From NCBI RefSeq assembly GCF_038002225.1, contig NZ_JBBOCA010000001.1, positions 6,572,001 through 6,636,000 on the forward strand: a stretch of DNA of 64,000 nt, given 5' to 3'. The notes beneath the pieces were generated by a model that saw nothing but the letters and a program-made list of their open reading frames with translations, did not search any database and was not told the origin of the DNA. Of this stretch, positions 34,570 to 43,580 are shown piece after piece (the first letter of the stretch is position 1; the number at the start of each line of letters is the position of its first letter). The stretch is from Paenibacillus sp. FSL R7-0204 (GTDB lineage: Bacteria; Bacillota; Bacilli; Paenibacillales; Paenibacillaceae). A program made the translations under genes and the position numbers.

Positions 34570-35526
34570 TCAGAGTCTCACATACCGTCCCAGCCCCCGG
34601 GCTTCAAGCTCTGCCTTCGGGATGAAGTGAAGGGCGGCAGAATAGATATGATAATGCTGCTTCGCCGGCTCCGGTCCGTCAAAGGTCAGATACCCCAGAT
34701 AAGCTCCGCTCAACCTGCTGCGCAGCACGGTCCGCACCTGCCCGCCGCTATAATCGGCTTCCCGCCGGATCATCCCCTCTTCCACCGGAACCGTGAAGCT
34801 GGGCCAGCCTGTGCCGGAATCGAATTTGGCTGCCGAGCTGAACAGCGGATCACCGCTGATCACATCCGTGTATAGCCCCTCCTCGAAGTGGTCCCAATAC
34901 GCATTCTGGTAGGCAGTCTCCGCACCTTTGTTCTGCGTGACCTCATATTGCAGCTCTGTAAGCCGGCCCCGTAACCGTTTCTTGTCTTCACGGCTGTTCC
35001 AGTGCAGCGCTGTGAAGTCGTCACGGCCCGAGCCCTTCTGATATAGCTTATAATCCAACGGATGAGTCAGATAATACTGCTGATGCTCCGCTTCCGCCGG
35101 ATAGAACGGCGCAGCCGGCAGGATGGGTGTCATAATCGGCGCCTTGAAGCGCTTGCTGGCCTTCAGCCTCTCCTTCGACAGCTCCGCCTGCTTCCGCTGC
35201 TCTTCATTCTGAACGAAGATCGCCGGAGCGTAAGAATGGCCCCGGTCCATGAACTGCCCGCCGTCATCCGTCGGATCGATCAGCTGCCAATAGATCTCCA
35301 GCAGCCGTTCATACGGGAACAGCTCCGGATCATAGACAATCTGCACCGCCTCCCGGTGCCCTGTAGTTTCCGACCCTACCTCTTCATAGGTCGGATTCTC
35401 CGTATGCCCGCCTGTATAACCTGACACTACCGAGACGATGCCCGGCAGCTCGTCGAACGGCTTGACCATACACCAGAAGCAGCCGCCGGCGAAGGTCGCC
35501 AGCTGCAGCGTATCATTCGTAGTCAA
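34570..35526 (-). CDS. Peptide methionine sulfoxide reductase MsrA-MsrB fusion with degenerate MsrB half
   Basis: 318 residues. The N-terminal MsrA domain is intact ([16 protein letters not shown] with the nucleophilic Cys). The C-terminal domain retains the MsrB framework ([20 protein letters not shown]) but the region that normally carries the catalytic Cys in RYCIN reads [10 protein letters not shown], and the upstream HLGHVF reads YLGYLTF. The Cys codon is replaced by CAT, a two-base change. MsrB activity by the normal mechanism is therefore unlikely. TTG start. Confidence 0.88.
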   Translation of the reverse strand: MTTNDTLQLATFAGGCFWCMVKPFDELPGIVSVVSGYTGGHTENPTYEEVGSETTGHREAVQIVYDPELFPYERLLEIYWQLIDPTDDGGQFMDRGHSYAPAIFVQNEEQRKQAELSKERLKASKRFKAPIMTPILPAAPFYPAEAEHQQYYLTHPLDYKLYQKGSGRDDFTALHWNSREDKKRLRGRLTELQYEVTQNKGAETAYQNAYWDHFEEGLYTDVISGDPLFSSAAKFDSGTGWPSFTVPVEEGMIRREADYSGGQVRTVLRSRLSGAYLGYLTFDGPEPAKQHYHIYSAALHFIPKAELEARGLGRYVRL

Positions 35527-35557
35527 ACAGACCGCCTCCCTGCATGCTTTTCCCCTA

Positions 35558-36355
35558 TTATATCTGAATATCCCGCTTCTCCAAAACGGTAAGGGTGATG
35601 GTTAGAGACAGCAAGATCCAAGCTGCAGGAATCCACAACGCGCGGATATAATCCCCCGTCCCCGAGAGCAGGATCAGCTGTGAATTCTCCACATACAGCC
35701 CCGAGAATTTGAGAATCTGCGTCATGAGGGAATGCTCGGAAATTGTGCGAAGAACCGCAGAGGAAGCGTCCTTGAGATACCCGCTGAGCAGCAGGTTACC
35801 GAAGATGAAGAAGAAGGCAGCCACCACCGCCGAAGCTGGTTTGCGGATCACCATCCCCAGCATCATGACTGCTGCACAATAAGCTGCCAGATAGAGCAGA
35901 TTCAGTCCCAAGGCTGTCAGACCAGCCGCCAGATCCTCTGTATATCCGGCATGTCCTACCGGCGCTCCTGTGATCAGCGCTGCCGCCAGAGAAAAGAGAT
36001 AATATAAACCGTAGAACTCCAGCAGCCAGCCCAGAACGGCAAGCAGCTCCAGCACATATTTACCGGTAAAATATTTCGCCTTACTATGCCCGGCAGCAAT
36101 AATATTCTGCACCGAGCCATACTCGAAGCCTTCGGTTGCAAAAAAGCAGGCATGCAGCGGAATAACAAGATAGAACAGGATAGAGAATGAAGCAGCCGTC
36201 TTGAGCGACTCTGTATAACTGCTTAAGGAATAACCGCCTTTGCTGCCCAGAATTAGAACAAGTGCGAGGCTGGCTAAGGCGAAGACTGCGGTGACGCTTT
36301 TGAAGGCCAGATCCTTACGCAAATAATAGATTTCAGCCTGCCAGAGGTTCCTCAT
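35558..36355 (-). CDS. ABC transporter permease
   Basis: 265 residues with six membrane helices, of the ABC-2 type usually paired with BcrA-like ATPases. ATG overlaps the ATPase stop by 4 bp, so the pair is an operon. Probably exports an antimicrobial peptide or lipid; the adjoining LytTR system supports a bacteriocin- or peptide-linked role. Confidence 0.85.
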   Translation of the reverse strand: MRNLWQAEIYYLRKDLAFKSVTAVFALASLALVLILGSKGGYSLSSYTESLKTAASFSILFYLVIPLHACFFATEGFEYGSVQNIIAAGHSKAKYFTGKYVLELLAVLGWLLEFYGLYYLFSLAAALITGAPVGHAGYTEDLAAGLTALGLNLLYLAAYCAAVMMLGMVIRKPASAVVAAFFFIFGNLLLSGYLKDASSAVLRTISEHSLMTQILKFSGLYVENSQLILLSGTGDYIRALWIPAAWILLSLTITLTVLEKRDIQI

Positions 36356-37284
36356 CTTCCGCCGCCCCCGATCAAATCCATATAATACTGCTCCAGATTG
36401 GGCGCTGTCAGCTGAAAGCCGTCAACCGGGATCTCCCGCTGCACAAGTAGAGACATTAGGCGCTCCAGATCCACCCCGCTTCGGGGAAGCTCGATCTCTC
36501 CGGTCTGCTTGACCCGGATATCCCCGCGACTTAGCTCCTGCCTCAACATCTCAGCTACGGCTGCTGCCGGAGAAGATGTGGTAATACAGATCATCACCTG
36601 AGCAGACTGCTGCAGTTCAGCAGCCGAAATCTCCTGAATCAGCCGCCCTTGATGAATGAAGCCGTATTTGCCGGCCAGCAGCTGCAGCTCACTCAGAATA
36701 TGGCTGGATATCAGCAGGGTCACGCCTTGTTCCCGGGATAGCTGCTCCAGGATATGCCTGACCTCCACAATTCCCGCAGGGTCAAGTCCATTCACCGGCT
36801 CATCCAGCACCAGGAACTCCGGCCGGTTCAGCAGGGCAACGGCAATTCCCAGCCGCTGGCGCATGCCAAGCGAATACTCGCCCGCCTTCTTCGGTCCCGC
36901 CTCATCCAGACCTACAAGCTTCAGCACTTCAGCGCTCCTCCCCTTATCCCTGATGCCGAAGATCAGGCAGTAAAAGCCCAGATTCTCCATCGCATTCATA
37001 TGGGGATAGAGCGAAGGCCGTTCGATCAGGAAGCCGATCCGGCGTCTGGCCGCAATCTGTTGCTCCTTGCTCTGCTCTCCGAACAAGGCCATCCTTCCGG
37101 CTGTGGGATGCACCAGACCGCCGATGATTCTCATCAGTGTTGTTTTGCCCGCCCCGTTCTCGCCAACGAAGCCGTATACATCCCCCGCCTCAATTCTCAT
37201 ACAGAGCTGATCCAGCGCTACCCCTGAAGGATACTTCTTGGATAAGCCCTGAGCTTCAAATACCGCTGCCGTCAAAGCAAACAC
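36352..37284 (-). CDS. ABC transporter ATP-binding protein
   Basis: 310 residues. Walker A GENGAGKT (about 39-46), ABC signature YSLGMRQR (about 138-145), Walker B FLVLDEP, H-loop LLISSH. The C-terminal ~80 residues are an accessory domain as in BcrA-type self-immunity ATPases. The frame opens at GTG 37284, but TTG 37275 has a better-spaced AAGGAG, so the protein may be three residues shorter. Confidence 0.9.
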   Translation of the reverse strand: MFALTAAVFEAQGLSKKYPSGVALDQLCMRIEAGDVYGFVGENGAGKTTLMRIIGGLVHPTAGRMALFGEQSKEQQIAARRRIGFLIERPSLYPHMNAMENLGFYCLIFGIRDKGRSAEVLKLVGLDEAGPKKAGEYSLGMRQRLGIAVALLNRPEFLVLDEPVNGLDPAGIVEVRHILEQLSREQGVTLLISSHILSELQLLAGKYGFIHQGRLIQEISAAELQQSAQVMICITTSSPAAAVAEMLRQELSRGDIRVKQTGEIELPRSGVDLERLMSLLVQREIPVDGFQLTAPNLEQYYMDLIGGGGR

Positions 37285-37431
37285 TCCTTTTCCCTTTCAA
37301 ATCTGTTGACGGCTTAACGATACCATCCGGCGCCCCGTCCGCTAACGCAGGTGTCATATTCACACGAGATCATGTCGTTTTTGAGGATGAAAATGTATAA
37401 TATAGGGATCAATGCAAAGGTGGAGAAGCGG

Positions 37432-38166
37432 ATGATTCATATTGCTGTGTGTGACGATGAGCCCCGCGCAGCCGGAGAGGCCGAGCGCTTGATTCTGGAG
37501 ACCGGAGAACACTTCAACGAGCCTATTGAGATTTCCCTGTATTATTCAGGAGAAAGCTTCGCCCGGGCCCTCCGGGACGGCTGCCAGTTCGATATTATCT
37601 TGATGGACATTGAGCTGGGCGGACTGGACGGCATTGCGGCGGGGCAGCTCCTGAGGGAGGATGACGGCAATGACCCGGTGCAGCTTATCTATATCTCCAG
37701 CCATGAAGAATACCATATGCAGCTGTTTGACCTGCGTCCGTCGGGGTTCATGAAGAAGCCGTTAACGCCGGAGAGCTTCAAGCAGAAGCTGTGCCGGGCC
37801 ATCCATAAGACCCTCCGTCTCCGGCAGCAGGGCCGGACCAGCTTCCTTGCGGTACAGCTGAAGAGCCAGGAACTAAGGATTCCTCACAGGGACATTCATT
37901 ATCTGGAGAGCAGCATCCGGCGGATTACACTGGTTACTCAGGATCGGACACTGCAATATTACGGGAAGCTGGTAGCGGAGGAGGAGAAGCTGGCGTCCAG
38001 CCATTTCGTAAGAATTCACCAGTCCTATATTGTAAACTTCTATTCAATTCAGGCCATTAGCGCAAAAAAAATCATTCTCACCACCGGCCGTGAGCTGCCG
38101 GTCAGCAACAAATATAGCCCCGCTGTGCGCAGGGCCTATCTGCATTTCAGGGGGGAGCTGGTATGA
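37432..38166 (+). CDS. LytTR-type response regulator
   Basis: 244 residues from ATG 37432 (AAGGTGGAG). Receiver domain residues: acidic CDDEP near 6-10, phospho-acceptor Asp in ILMDIELGG, Lys in FMKKPL. The LytTR DNA-binding domain (about 145-240) has FVRIHQSYIVNFYSIQAI and VSNKYSPAVRRAYL. It is divergent from the ABC exporter and overlaps the sensor kinase gene by 4 bp: a quorum/peptide-sensing arrangement of the AgrA/ComE type. Confidence 0.92.
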   Translation: MIHIAVCDDEPRAAGEAERLILETGEHFNEPIEISLYYSGESFARALRDGCQFDIILMDIELGGLDGIAAGQLLREDDGNDPVQLIYISSHEEYHMQLFDLRPSGFMKKPLTPESFKQKLCRAIHKTLRLRQQGRTSFLAVQLKSQELRIPHRDIHYLESSIRRITLVTQDRTLQYYGKLVAEEEKLASSHFVRIHQSYIVNFYSIQAISAKKIILTTGRELPVSNKYSPAVRRAYLHFRGELV

Positions 38167-39479
38167 GTTCCGTACTCCTCGATGAAATCATTTATCTCGC
38201 TGTATTACCGCTCCTGCCAGTCATACTGCATCTCTTCTTCAGCCGCCTCTTCACCTGTCGTGTAGAATCGCGGCTGCGGCTGACCGCCCTTTACATTCTG
38301 TACATAGGTGTTCATGCTCTGCTCCATCACAGCTCCCTGCCCGGCCTGCTGCTGATGGCTGGCAATATCGGACTGATCCTGGGTCTGTCCCTGCTCTACA
38401 GGGGCAGCCTTGCTTGGCGTTTATACGCTGCGGTGCTTATCTCTGTTGTGATTATCCTCAGCGATGCGGCGGTTCCTTTGCCACGTACAGACTTCGGTTA
38501 CAGGCTCGGTCTGCTGCTCTCGAAGCTGCTGATACTATTGCTTGTGCTGCTGCTGCGCAGGCTGGTGAAAGGCGAGGGCCGGGGCCAGCCAAACGGATGG
38601 TTAGGAGCTGTTGTCTTTCTCTGTCCTTGTCTTAGCATTGCGGTATTGCTGCAGTTATCCGGCAGCCCCTTCTTCCAGCTATATCCGCAGCTATTCCCTG
38701 TCGTTCCCGCCTTGCTGCTCGCTATTAATCTTCTGGTCTTCCTCCTGATTGACCGCATGCTGAGCGCATATTCTGAACGCAGCCAGCGTCTGCTGCTGGA
38801 GCAGCAGAACAGCTATTATGTGAACCAGTACCACCGGAACCGGGAATTTCAGGAGGAAGCCCTCCGGTTCCGCCATGACTTCAACCATATTCTGCTGGGC
38901 CTGCGCTCCAGAATTCTCAGCGGAGAAGAATCCGCCTCTACATCCGAGCTGGACGCTCTACTGGGCTCGACTGGACAAGCCCAAACTTACTGCAACACGG
39001 GCAACCCGGTTATTGACTCCATTCTGGATTACAAACGGCAGGAGGCATCCGCAGCAGAGATTGATCTCCGCCTGGAGCTGAGCCTTCCGCCCCGGCTGAT
39101 GCTGGATACCGCTGTTATCAGCGTTATTCTGGGCAATGCCCTTGATAACGCCCTGAAGGCAGTCAGCCTGATGCCCAAGGAACAGGGAACAGAACGATAC
39201 ATCGCGGTACATATGCATTATCTGAATGACAGCTTATTCATAAGGATTCAGAATCCGTACTCCGGTTCTGTCCTCGAAGGCCCAGGCGGCGAGCTGCTGA
39301 CTACCAAAAGCGATAAGCGCTCCCACGGGATCGGACTGCGGAATATCCGCCAGACGATGGAGCGGGCCGGCGGGCTGTTTCAGCTTGCTTACAGCGGCCA
39401 GCTGTTTCAGCTGGAGCTGGTGCTTTTTCATATTGAGAGAGATGAACGTGGCGGAGGACGGGTGTCCGAGGGAGAATGA
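38163..39479 (+). CDS. GHKL sensor histidine kinase (AgrC-like)
   Basis: 438 residues. Six N-terminal membrane helices (about 5-190) then a GHKL kinase core: RHDFNHILLGLRSR with the phospho-acceptor His, an N-box ILGNALDNALKAV, and HGIGLRNIRQTM. Lacks any periplasmic domain, as in AgrC. Partner of the LytTR regulator just upstream. Confidence 0.9.
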   Translation: MSSVLLDEIIYLAVLPLLPVILHLFFSRLFTCRVESRLRLTALYILYIGVHALLHHSSLPGLLLMAGNIGLILGLSLLYRGSLAWRLYAAVLISVVIILSDAAVPLPRTDFGYRLGLLLSKLLILLLVLLLRRLVKGEGRGQPNGWLGAVVFLCPCLSIAVLLQLSGSPFFQLYPQLFPVVPALLLAINLLVFLLIDRMLSAYSERSQRLLLEQQNSYYVNQYHRNREFQEEALRFRHDFNHILLGLRSRILSGEESASTSELDALLGSTGQAQTYCNTGNPVIDSILDYKRQEASAAEIDLRLELSLPPRLMLDTAVISVILGNALDNALKAVSLMPKEQGTERYIAVHMHYLNDSLFIRIQNPYSGSVLEGPGGELLTTKSDKRSHGIGLRNIRQTMERAGGLFQLAYSGQLFQLELVLFHIERDERGGGRVSEGE

Positions 39480-39492
39480 TGAGGAATGGGGC

Positions 39493-39855
39493 CTACTTCA
39501 GTTTCTTGCGTTCGCTGCGGGGTTTGGGCCTCCGGTTGCTGTCCCATAACTCCTTGTGCAGCAAGCCCGCGAATACAAGCATGACAAGCGTCAGCACCAG
39601 CACATACTCACGCAAAATATCGGATAAGCTGCCGGACTGGTTCAGCCCGAGAATAATGTTCAGCCTTCCCCACAGCAGATTGAGACATAGCAGCGCTACC
39701 GCCCCGTAAGTTATCCACACACTGCGGAGATACAAATTATACGTACGCAAGGGGCCTCGTCCCATAAAATACCTGCTGTAACGGATAACATACGCGGTAA
39801 AAGCAATCAAGGCTATCATTTCCAGTGTGATCAGGATCAAGTCAATAATGTCCAT
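39493..39855 (-). CDS. Small four-helix membrane protein
   Basis: 120 residues from ATG 39855; an ATG three codons upstream (39864) sits too close to the AAGGGGAG site. Hydrophobic segments at about 3-22, 45-65, 70-90 and 88-105, with a basic tail (RRPKPRSERKKLK). It overlaps the 58-residue gene before it, so three small genes form one overlapping unit. No domain recognised. Confidence 0.6.
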   Translation of the reverse strand: MDIIDLILITLEMIALIAFTAYVIRYSRYFMGRGPLRTYNLYLRSVWITYGAVALLCLNLLWGRLNIILGLNQSGSLSDILREYVLVLTLVMLVFAGLLHKELWDSNRRPKPRSERKKLK

Positions 39856-40018
39856 GCAGATCATCTCCCCTTCTGCCTAAGCCGGTACGGTGCAGATCAA
39901 TAAGTCTTTCTAGATCATTGGTTTCATACGCCTCCTGAATTTGGCCCAGGGTCTCAATTTCCCGTTTGACCCGGCTGGGCTTCAGCTCGTGCTTGCGGAA
40001 GATATCGAGGAGCTTCAC
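39842..40018 (-). CDS. 58-residue soluble protein, unknown
   Basis: Starts with GTG at 40018-40016, which overlaps the TGA stop of the preceding gene (GTGA). GAGGAGGT lies 9 bases upstream. The product begins VKLLDIFRKHELKPSRVKRE and is basic-acidic helical throughout, ending at TGA 39842-39844. Too small and GTG-initiated to be found by default gene-callers. Its overlap with genes on both sides argues that it is translated. Function unknown. Confidence 0.65.
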   Translation of the reverse strand: MKLLDIFRKHELKPSRVKREIETLGQIQEAYETNDLERLIDLHRTGLGRRGDDLHGHY

Positions 40019-40269
40019 TTGTTGACGACCTCCTCATCATTAGGTTTTCTCTCTGCGGTTCCTCTCTCAATCAGCAGCTTCACAAGTGTACGGTTATATT
40101 CGCTAAGCTGCTTCTCATTCTCCTCGTCCCGTTTCTGATAATTCTGGATTACTTTTTCTTTATTCGCAATTTGCTTAACACTCCAGATCAAGGCCGTAGA
40201 TAACAGAACATTCAGCACGACTGAACCGTTGTTATCTACGAAAAGGCCAGTCAATGCACTGAAATCCAT
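40015..40269 (-). CDS. Small membrane-anchored coiled-coil protein (holin-like?)
   Basis: 84 residues: one N-terminal hydrophobic segment (about 12-30) then a charged coiled-coil-like region (KQIANKEKVIQNYQKRDEEN). This layout is that of BhlA/UviB-type holin-like proteins, but I cannot show homology. GGGGGGAT precedes the start. It overlaps the 58-residue gene by 4 bp. Confidence 0.55.
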   Translation of the reverse strand: MDFSALTGLFVDNNGSVVLNVLLSTALIWSVKQIANKEKVIQNYQKRDEENEKQLSEYNRTLVKLLIERGTAERKPNDEEVVNK

Positions 40270-40419
40270 CTGTATCCCCCCATTTCCTAATGTAATCGGA
40301 ACGGATTCGCGCCTTTACCCCTGTCCACATTTTTGGCGAAATTCCTTGCCGCCACTCTAACAGAATCACCCTCAAGGTAATCTACTCTAGCAATAGCCAT
40401 TCTGATTGGGTTGAGCAGC

Positions 40420-40456
40420 AAAAAAAACCGGAGGACCCGTAATCCGGGCCCTCCGG
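40420..40456 (-). terminator. Rho-independent terminator of the BTAD regulator gene
   Basis: On the reverse strand, arms of 12 bases (CCGGAGGGCCCG-type, one mismatch) followed by eight T, 19 bases beyond the stop. Confidence 0.85.
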
Positions 40457-40474
40457 AGAAGGCTGAAACAAAGA

Positions 40475-41638
40475 TTATTTGAGTTCCGAGATCCGCCGGA
40501 CCAGGGAATCATAGAGATAGATCAGGTCGCCGGAGGGCTTGATGCCAAGCTCTCGGCTCAGCAGCCGCACGTAGTCTGTGTAGACGGCATTCAGACCTTT
40601 TTTGTCTCCGGCCAGCTCGTGAACGGCCATCAGCTGGCGGATCACCGATTCATCCAGCGGATTCCGCTTGTTCAGCTTCAGCAGCAGCTTGGAGGCCGCA
40701 GCGGAATCCCGGCTGGCAATGAGAGCTGCGGCCAGCCGTTTGACGAAGGAGGCATACAATTCCGCATAACGCTCCGTCTCATGGATGGCCCACACATAAG
40801 CCTTGTCGCCGAACAGCTCCCCTGTATAGAGCTGCTCGATACACATAGCCCTCTCTATATCCGGGGGTTCAATGGTGTGCAAGGCGGCTGCCTCCTGTTC
40901 AAATTGCAGATAGTCCATAACCGGCGCTTGAAGCTCAAGCGCATACCCGTCGTTCTCCGAACGGATCGCTTCCCGCAGACCCAGCGGCTCCAGAGATTTA
41001 CGCAGTTGATAGACGGTAGTGTTAAGATAGCTCTCCGCATTGGCCTTATGCATGCCGCCGAAGATATCCGCAACCAGCCTGGAACGGGGGACGCGCTTCC
41101 CCCGGAGCAGCAGCAGATAGGCAAACAGCTCAGCACATTTACGGGAGGTCCATTTGACCCGGCCTGCCCCGCTGCTCACGGCAACATCCCCGAGCATCGT
41201 GAGCGTTACCCGGCCGGAACCGGCCGGAGCCTGCACCTCCGGCATAGGGGAGAGCCGTGCCGGAGCAGCACGCCGCCAGGTAAGCACCCGGTTCATTGTG
41301 CGCGCAAGCCGCTCCTGGGAGACCGGCTTGACCAAATAATCCAGCACGGACAAGTCGTAAGCCTCCAGGGCAAATTCCTTATGTGAGGTCACGAACACAA
41401 TTTGCACCGGAGAACCGGCAGCTGCCAGCCTGGCTGCAAAGGCCATGCCGCCCTCTCCCGGCATAGAGAGGTCTACGAAGGCAAGCTCCACATCCGGGTG
41501 CTCCTCCAGAAAGGCAGCAGCCGACCTCGTATCTGTGAACGTACCCGCAAGCTCGACTTCAGGCAGCTTAAGCAGCATGGTGCTAAGAATCAGATGCATC
41601 ATCCGTTCATCATCGACCAGTATAACCTTCATTTGCAT
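40475..41638 (-). CDS. Response regulator with C-terminal DNA-binding/BTAD domain (SARP-like)
   Basis: 387 residues from ATG 41638 (an ATG at 41632 is about equally likely; GGAGGAG lies between them and the upstream gene). Receiver domain with LVDDE, Asp in FVDLSMPG, Lys in LVKPVS. A winged-helix region follows (about 165-240, WTSRKCAELFAYLLLLRG) and then a bacterial transcriptional activation domain of helical repeats (about 260-385). This class is frequent beside 7TM histidine kinases in Paenibacillus. Confidence 0.9.
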   Translation of the reverse strand: MQMKVILVDDERMMHLILSTMLLKLPEVELAGTFTDTRSAAAFLEEHPDVELAFVDLSMPGEGGMAFAARLAAAGSPVQIVFVTSHKEFALEAYDLSVLDYLVKPVSQERLARTMNRVLTWRRAAPARLSPMPEVQAPAGSGRVTLTMLGDVAVSSGAGRVKWTSRKCAELFAYLLLLRGKRVPRSRLVADIFGGMHKANAESYLNTTVYQLRKSLEPLGLREAIRSENDGYALELQAPVMDYLQFEQEAAALHTIEPPDIERAMCIEQLYTGELFGDKAYVWAIHETERYAELYASFVKRLAAALIASRDSAAASKLLLKLNKRNPLDESVIRQLMAVHELAGDKKGLNAVYTDYVRLLSRELGIKPSGDLIYLYDSLVRRISELK

Positions 41639-41661
41639 ATCTCCTCCCTCCCGCTGCCCCG

Positions 41662-43437
41662 TTACTCCATCCGTTCTCCTCCTGCCGATCCCGGCAAGGT
41701 GAAGTAGAAGATCGTTCCACTTCCCGGCTTGCTCTCGAACCACAGGCTCCCGCCATGGATGCGGACGAATTCACGCGCGAGCGCCAGGCCGAAGCGGGCA
41801 TCCCCTGCCTCCTCCCCCAGCGGCGCCTTCAGAATCGGCTCCTCCAGACGCAGCATGTCTGCGGTCGCTTCATCAATACCAATCCCGTTATCGCGCACAG
41901 ACAAGATAACCCTGTCCTCTTCTAGCAGGGCCCCAACCTTAATAGAGCCGCCTATCCCCGTGAATTTGATAGCGTTAGAGAGCAGATTGCGCAGGATCAG
42001 GTCCAGCATTTCTTTATCCGCCCGGACGGTTAATTCGCTGCCGATGCGCTCCATCAGACGGATCTGCTTCATCCCGGCTTTCGTACCCGCCAGCATCAGG
42101 GCCTGCCGGACCACCTGCTGCACACTCCAGGCCTGCGGATGGAACGACACCGTCCCCTTCTGGCTGCGGTACCAGTCCAGCAGATTGTCAACAAGCTGGA
42201 ACGTATTCCGCACCTGCCCTTTGATCTCCCGCACCACCTCCGCATGCTGATCATCTGCAGCTGTCAGCCCGTCGCCCAGCAGCTCTGTCAGGCTGACCAG
42301 CAGTGCTACCGGATCACGGATATCATGGGCCACAATGGTGAACAGCTTGTCCTTGAAGGCATTCAGCTCGGACAGCTGCCGGGCATTCTCGCGCAGCCGG
42401 ACCTCGCTCTCCTTCAGCTCGGTAATGTCGCTGAACAAGAGGATTTTACCGATAGGGGTGCTGCCTGTATCATGAATGAAGGACAGACTGCAATTATAGT
42501 ACAGACGCCTGCCAGCCTGGAGCCGCTCGTAGGCAAACCGCTCGTCCTCATCGCTTAAGCCCCTGAGACGTTCAAGCAGATCCCCGCTGCCGGCAAGCAC
42601 CTCCGTCATATCCGCCGGGTAGCGCCGCCTGCTCCCAAGCTCGGGAAACATCTTCTCTGCGGCACGGTTGTAGCTGACGATCTGATTCTCATAATCGAAC
42701 AGAAGGACACCGTCCCGGATCGTCTCGAACACCTGCGCCATAGCCAGCGGAGTCAGGCGGAGCAGGTTGAATCTGAGGATGCCCCAGGCGTAGGCGATGC
42801 CCGATACTGCAAACCCGAACGGTGTGAGATCAATCCGGGTTCCGGTCCACAGAAACAAATTGAGCAGCATAGGCGCAACCGCACCCAGAAGCAGAACAGC
42901 AATCTGTTTGCGTACAATCGGCAGCGCCCGCACAAACATGGATATGAACAGCGCTATGCCGCCAAGCAGCACCAGATAATTATACGCAGCGTGGATGTTA
43001 TACCACAGCCCCTTGACGGTGTAATACAAGGAGACCGATGGGTCCGTATTCAGCAGAAAATCCCGGTAGATTAAATGATGCCAGTCATTCGTGAGCTGCA
43101 GGATGAAGATAACGGCGGGGATCAGGAACAGCAGGGCGATCAGCCGCTTGCGGAAACGCGCAGCGGCTCCGGTGAATTGAATCGCTTGTACCAGCCATAA
43201 GGTGGAGACAAAAGGAATACCCAGATATTGAATGTGCAGCGCCAGCTTCACCTGGCTTAAGTTCCCGCTAAGCAGCTCAAGACCATAGCCGAAGGCGTAG
43301 AAGGCCGCTGTCAGCATAATCAGAATCATCGTTCTGGCAACAGGCAGATGTCTTTTCTGGTACGACAGGAACGACACAAACAGCATCAGTGCTGCTGCAA
43401 TAAAAAGCATAATCGACATCCAGTGCCTACTTTCCAC
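41662..43437 (-). CDS. 7TM sensor histidine kinase with PAS domain
   Basis: 591 residues. Seven membrane helices (about 5-235), then a PAS domain (about 235-345), a HisKA domain with the phospho-acceptor His in VAHDIRDPVALL, and an HATPase_c domain with LLSNAIKFTG (N box) and DNGIGI. The first-helix 7TM region suggests it senses a membrane-delimited signal. The response regulator gene follows 23 bp downstream. Confidence 0.92.
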   Translation of the reverse strand: MESRHWMSIMLFIAAALMLFVSFLSYQKRHLPVARTMILIMLTAAFYAFGYGLELLSGNLSQVKLALHIQYLGIPFVSTLWLVQAIQFTGAAARFRKRLIALLFLIPAVIFILQLTNDWHHLIYRDFLLNTDPSVSLYYTVKGLWYNIHAAYNYLVLLGGIALFISMFVRALPIVRKQIAVLLLGAVAPMLLNLFLWTGTRIDLTPFGFAVSGIAYAWGILRFNLLRLTPLAMAQVFETIRDGVLLFDYENQIVSYNRAAEKMFPELGSRRRYPADMTEVLAGSGDLLERLRGLSDEDERFAYERLQAGRRLYYNCSLSFIHDTGSTPIGKILLFSDITELKESEVRLRENARQLSELNAFKDKLFTIVAHDIRDPVALLVSLTELLGDGLTAADDQHAEVVREIKGQVRNTFQLVDNLLDWYRSQKGTVSFHPQAWSVQQVVRQALMLAGTKAGMKQIRLMERIGSELTVRADKEMLDLILRNLLSNAIKFTGIGGSIKVGALLEEDRVILSVRDNGIGIDEATADMLRLEEPILKAPLGEEAGDARFGLALAREFVRIHGGSLWFESKPGSGTIFYFTLPGSAGGERME

Positions 43438-43531
43438 GGCTGCGTCTCCCTTAATAACAAATTCTATTAAGTTAGGATAGCACCTTCCGGGGCGGGGTGT
43501 CCACGCCTTGATTTTCCATGACAGGTTACCG

Positions 43532-43565
43532 GCAAAGGCCGGTCCTTATGCGGACCGGCCTTTGC
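43532..43565 (-). terminator. Strong hairpin after the giant SLH gene
   Basis: Perfect 14-bp stem GCAAAGGCCGGTCC/GGACCGGCCTTTGC with a six-base loop, 16 bases beyond the stop of the giant gene on the reverse strand. No T-run follows, so it may act as a terminator or protect mRNA. Confidence 0.6.
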
Positions 43566-43580
43566 TGGAGCCTCATTTTC

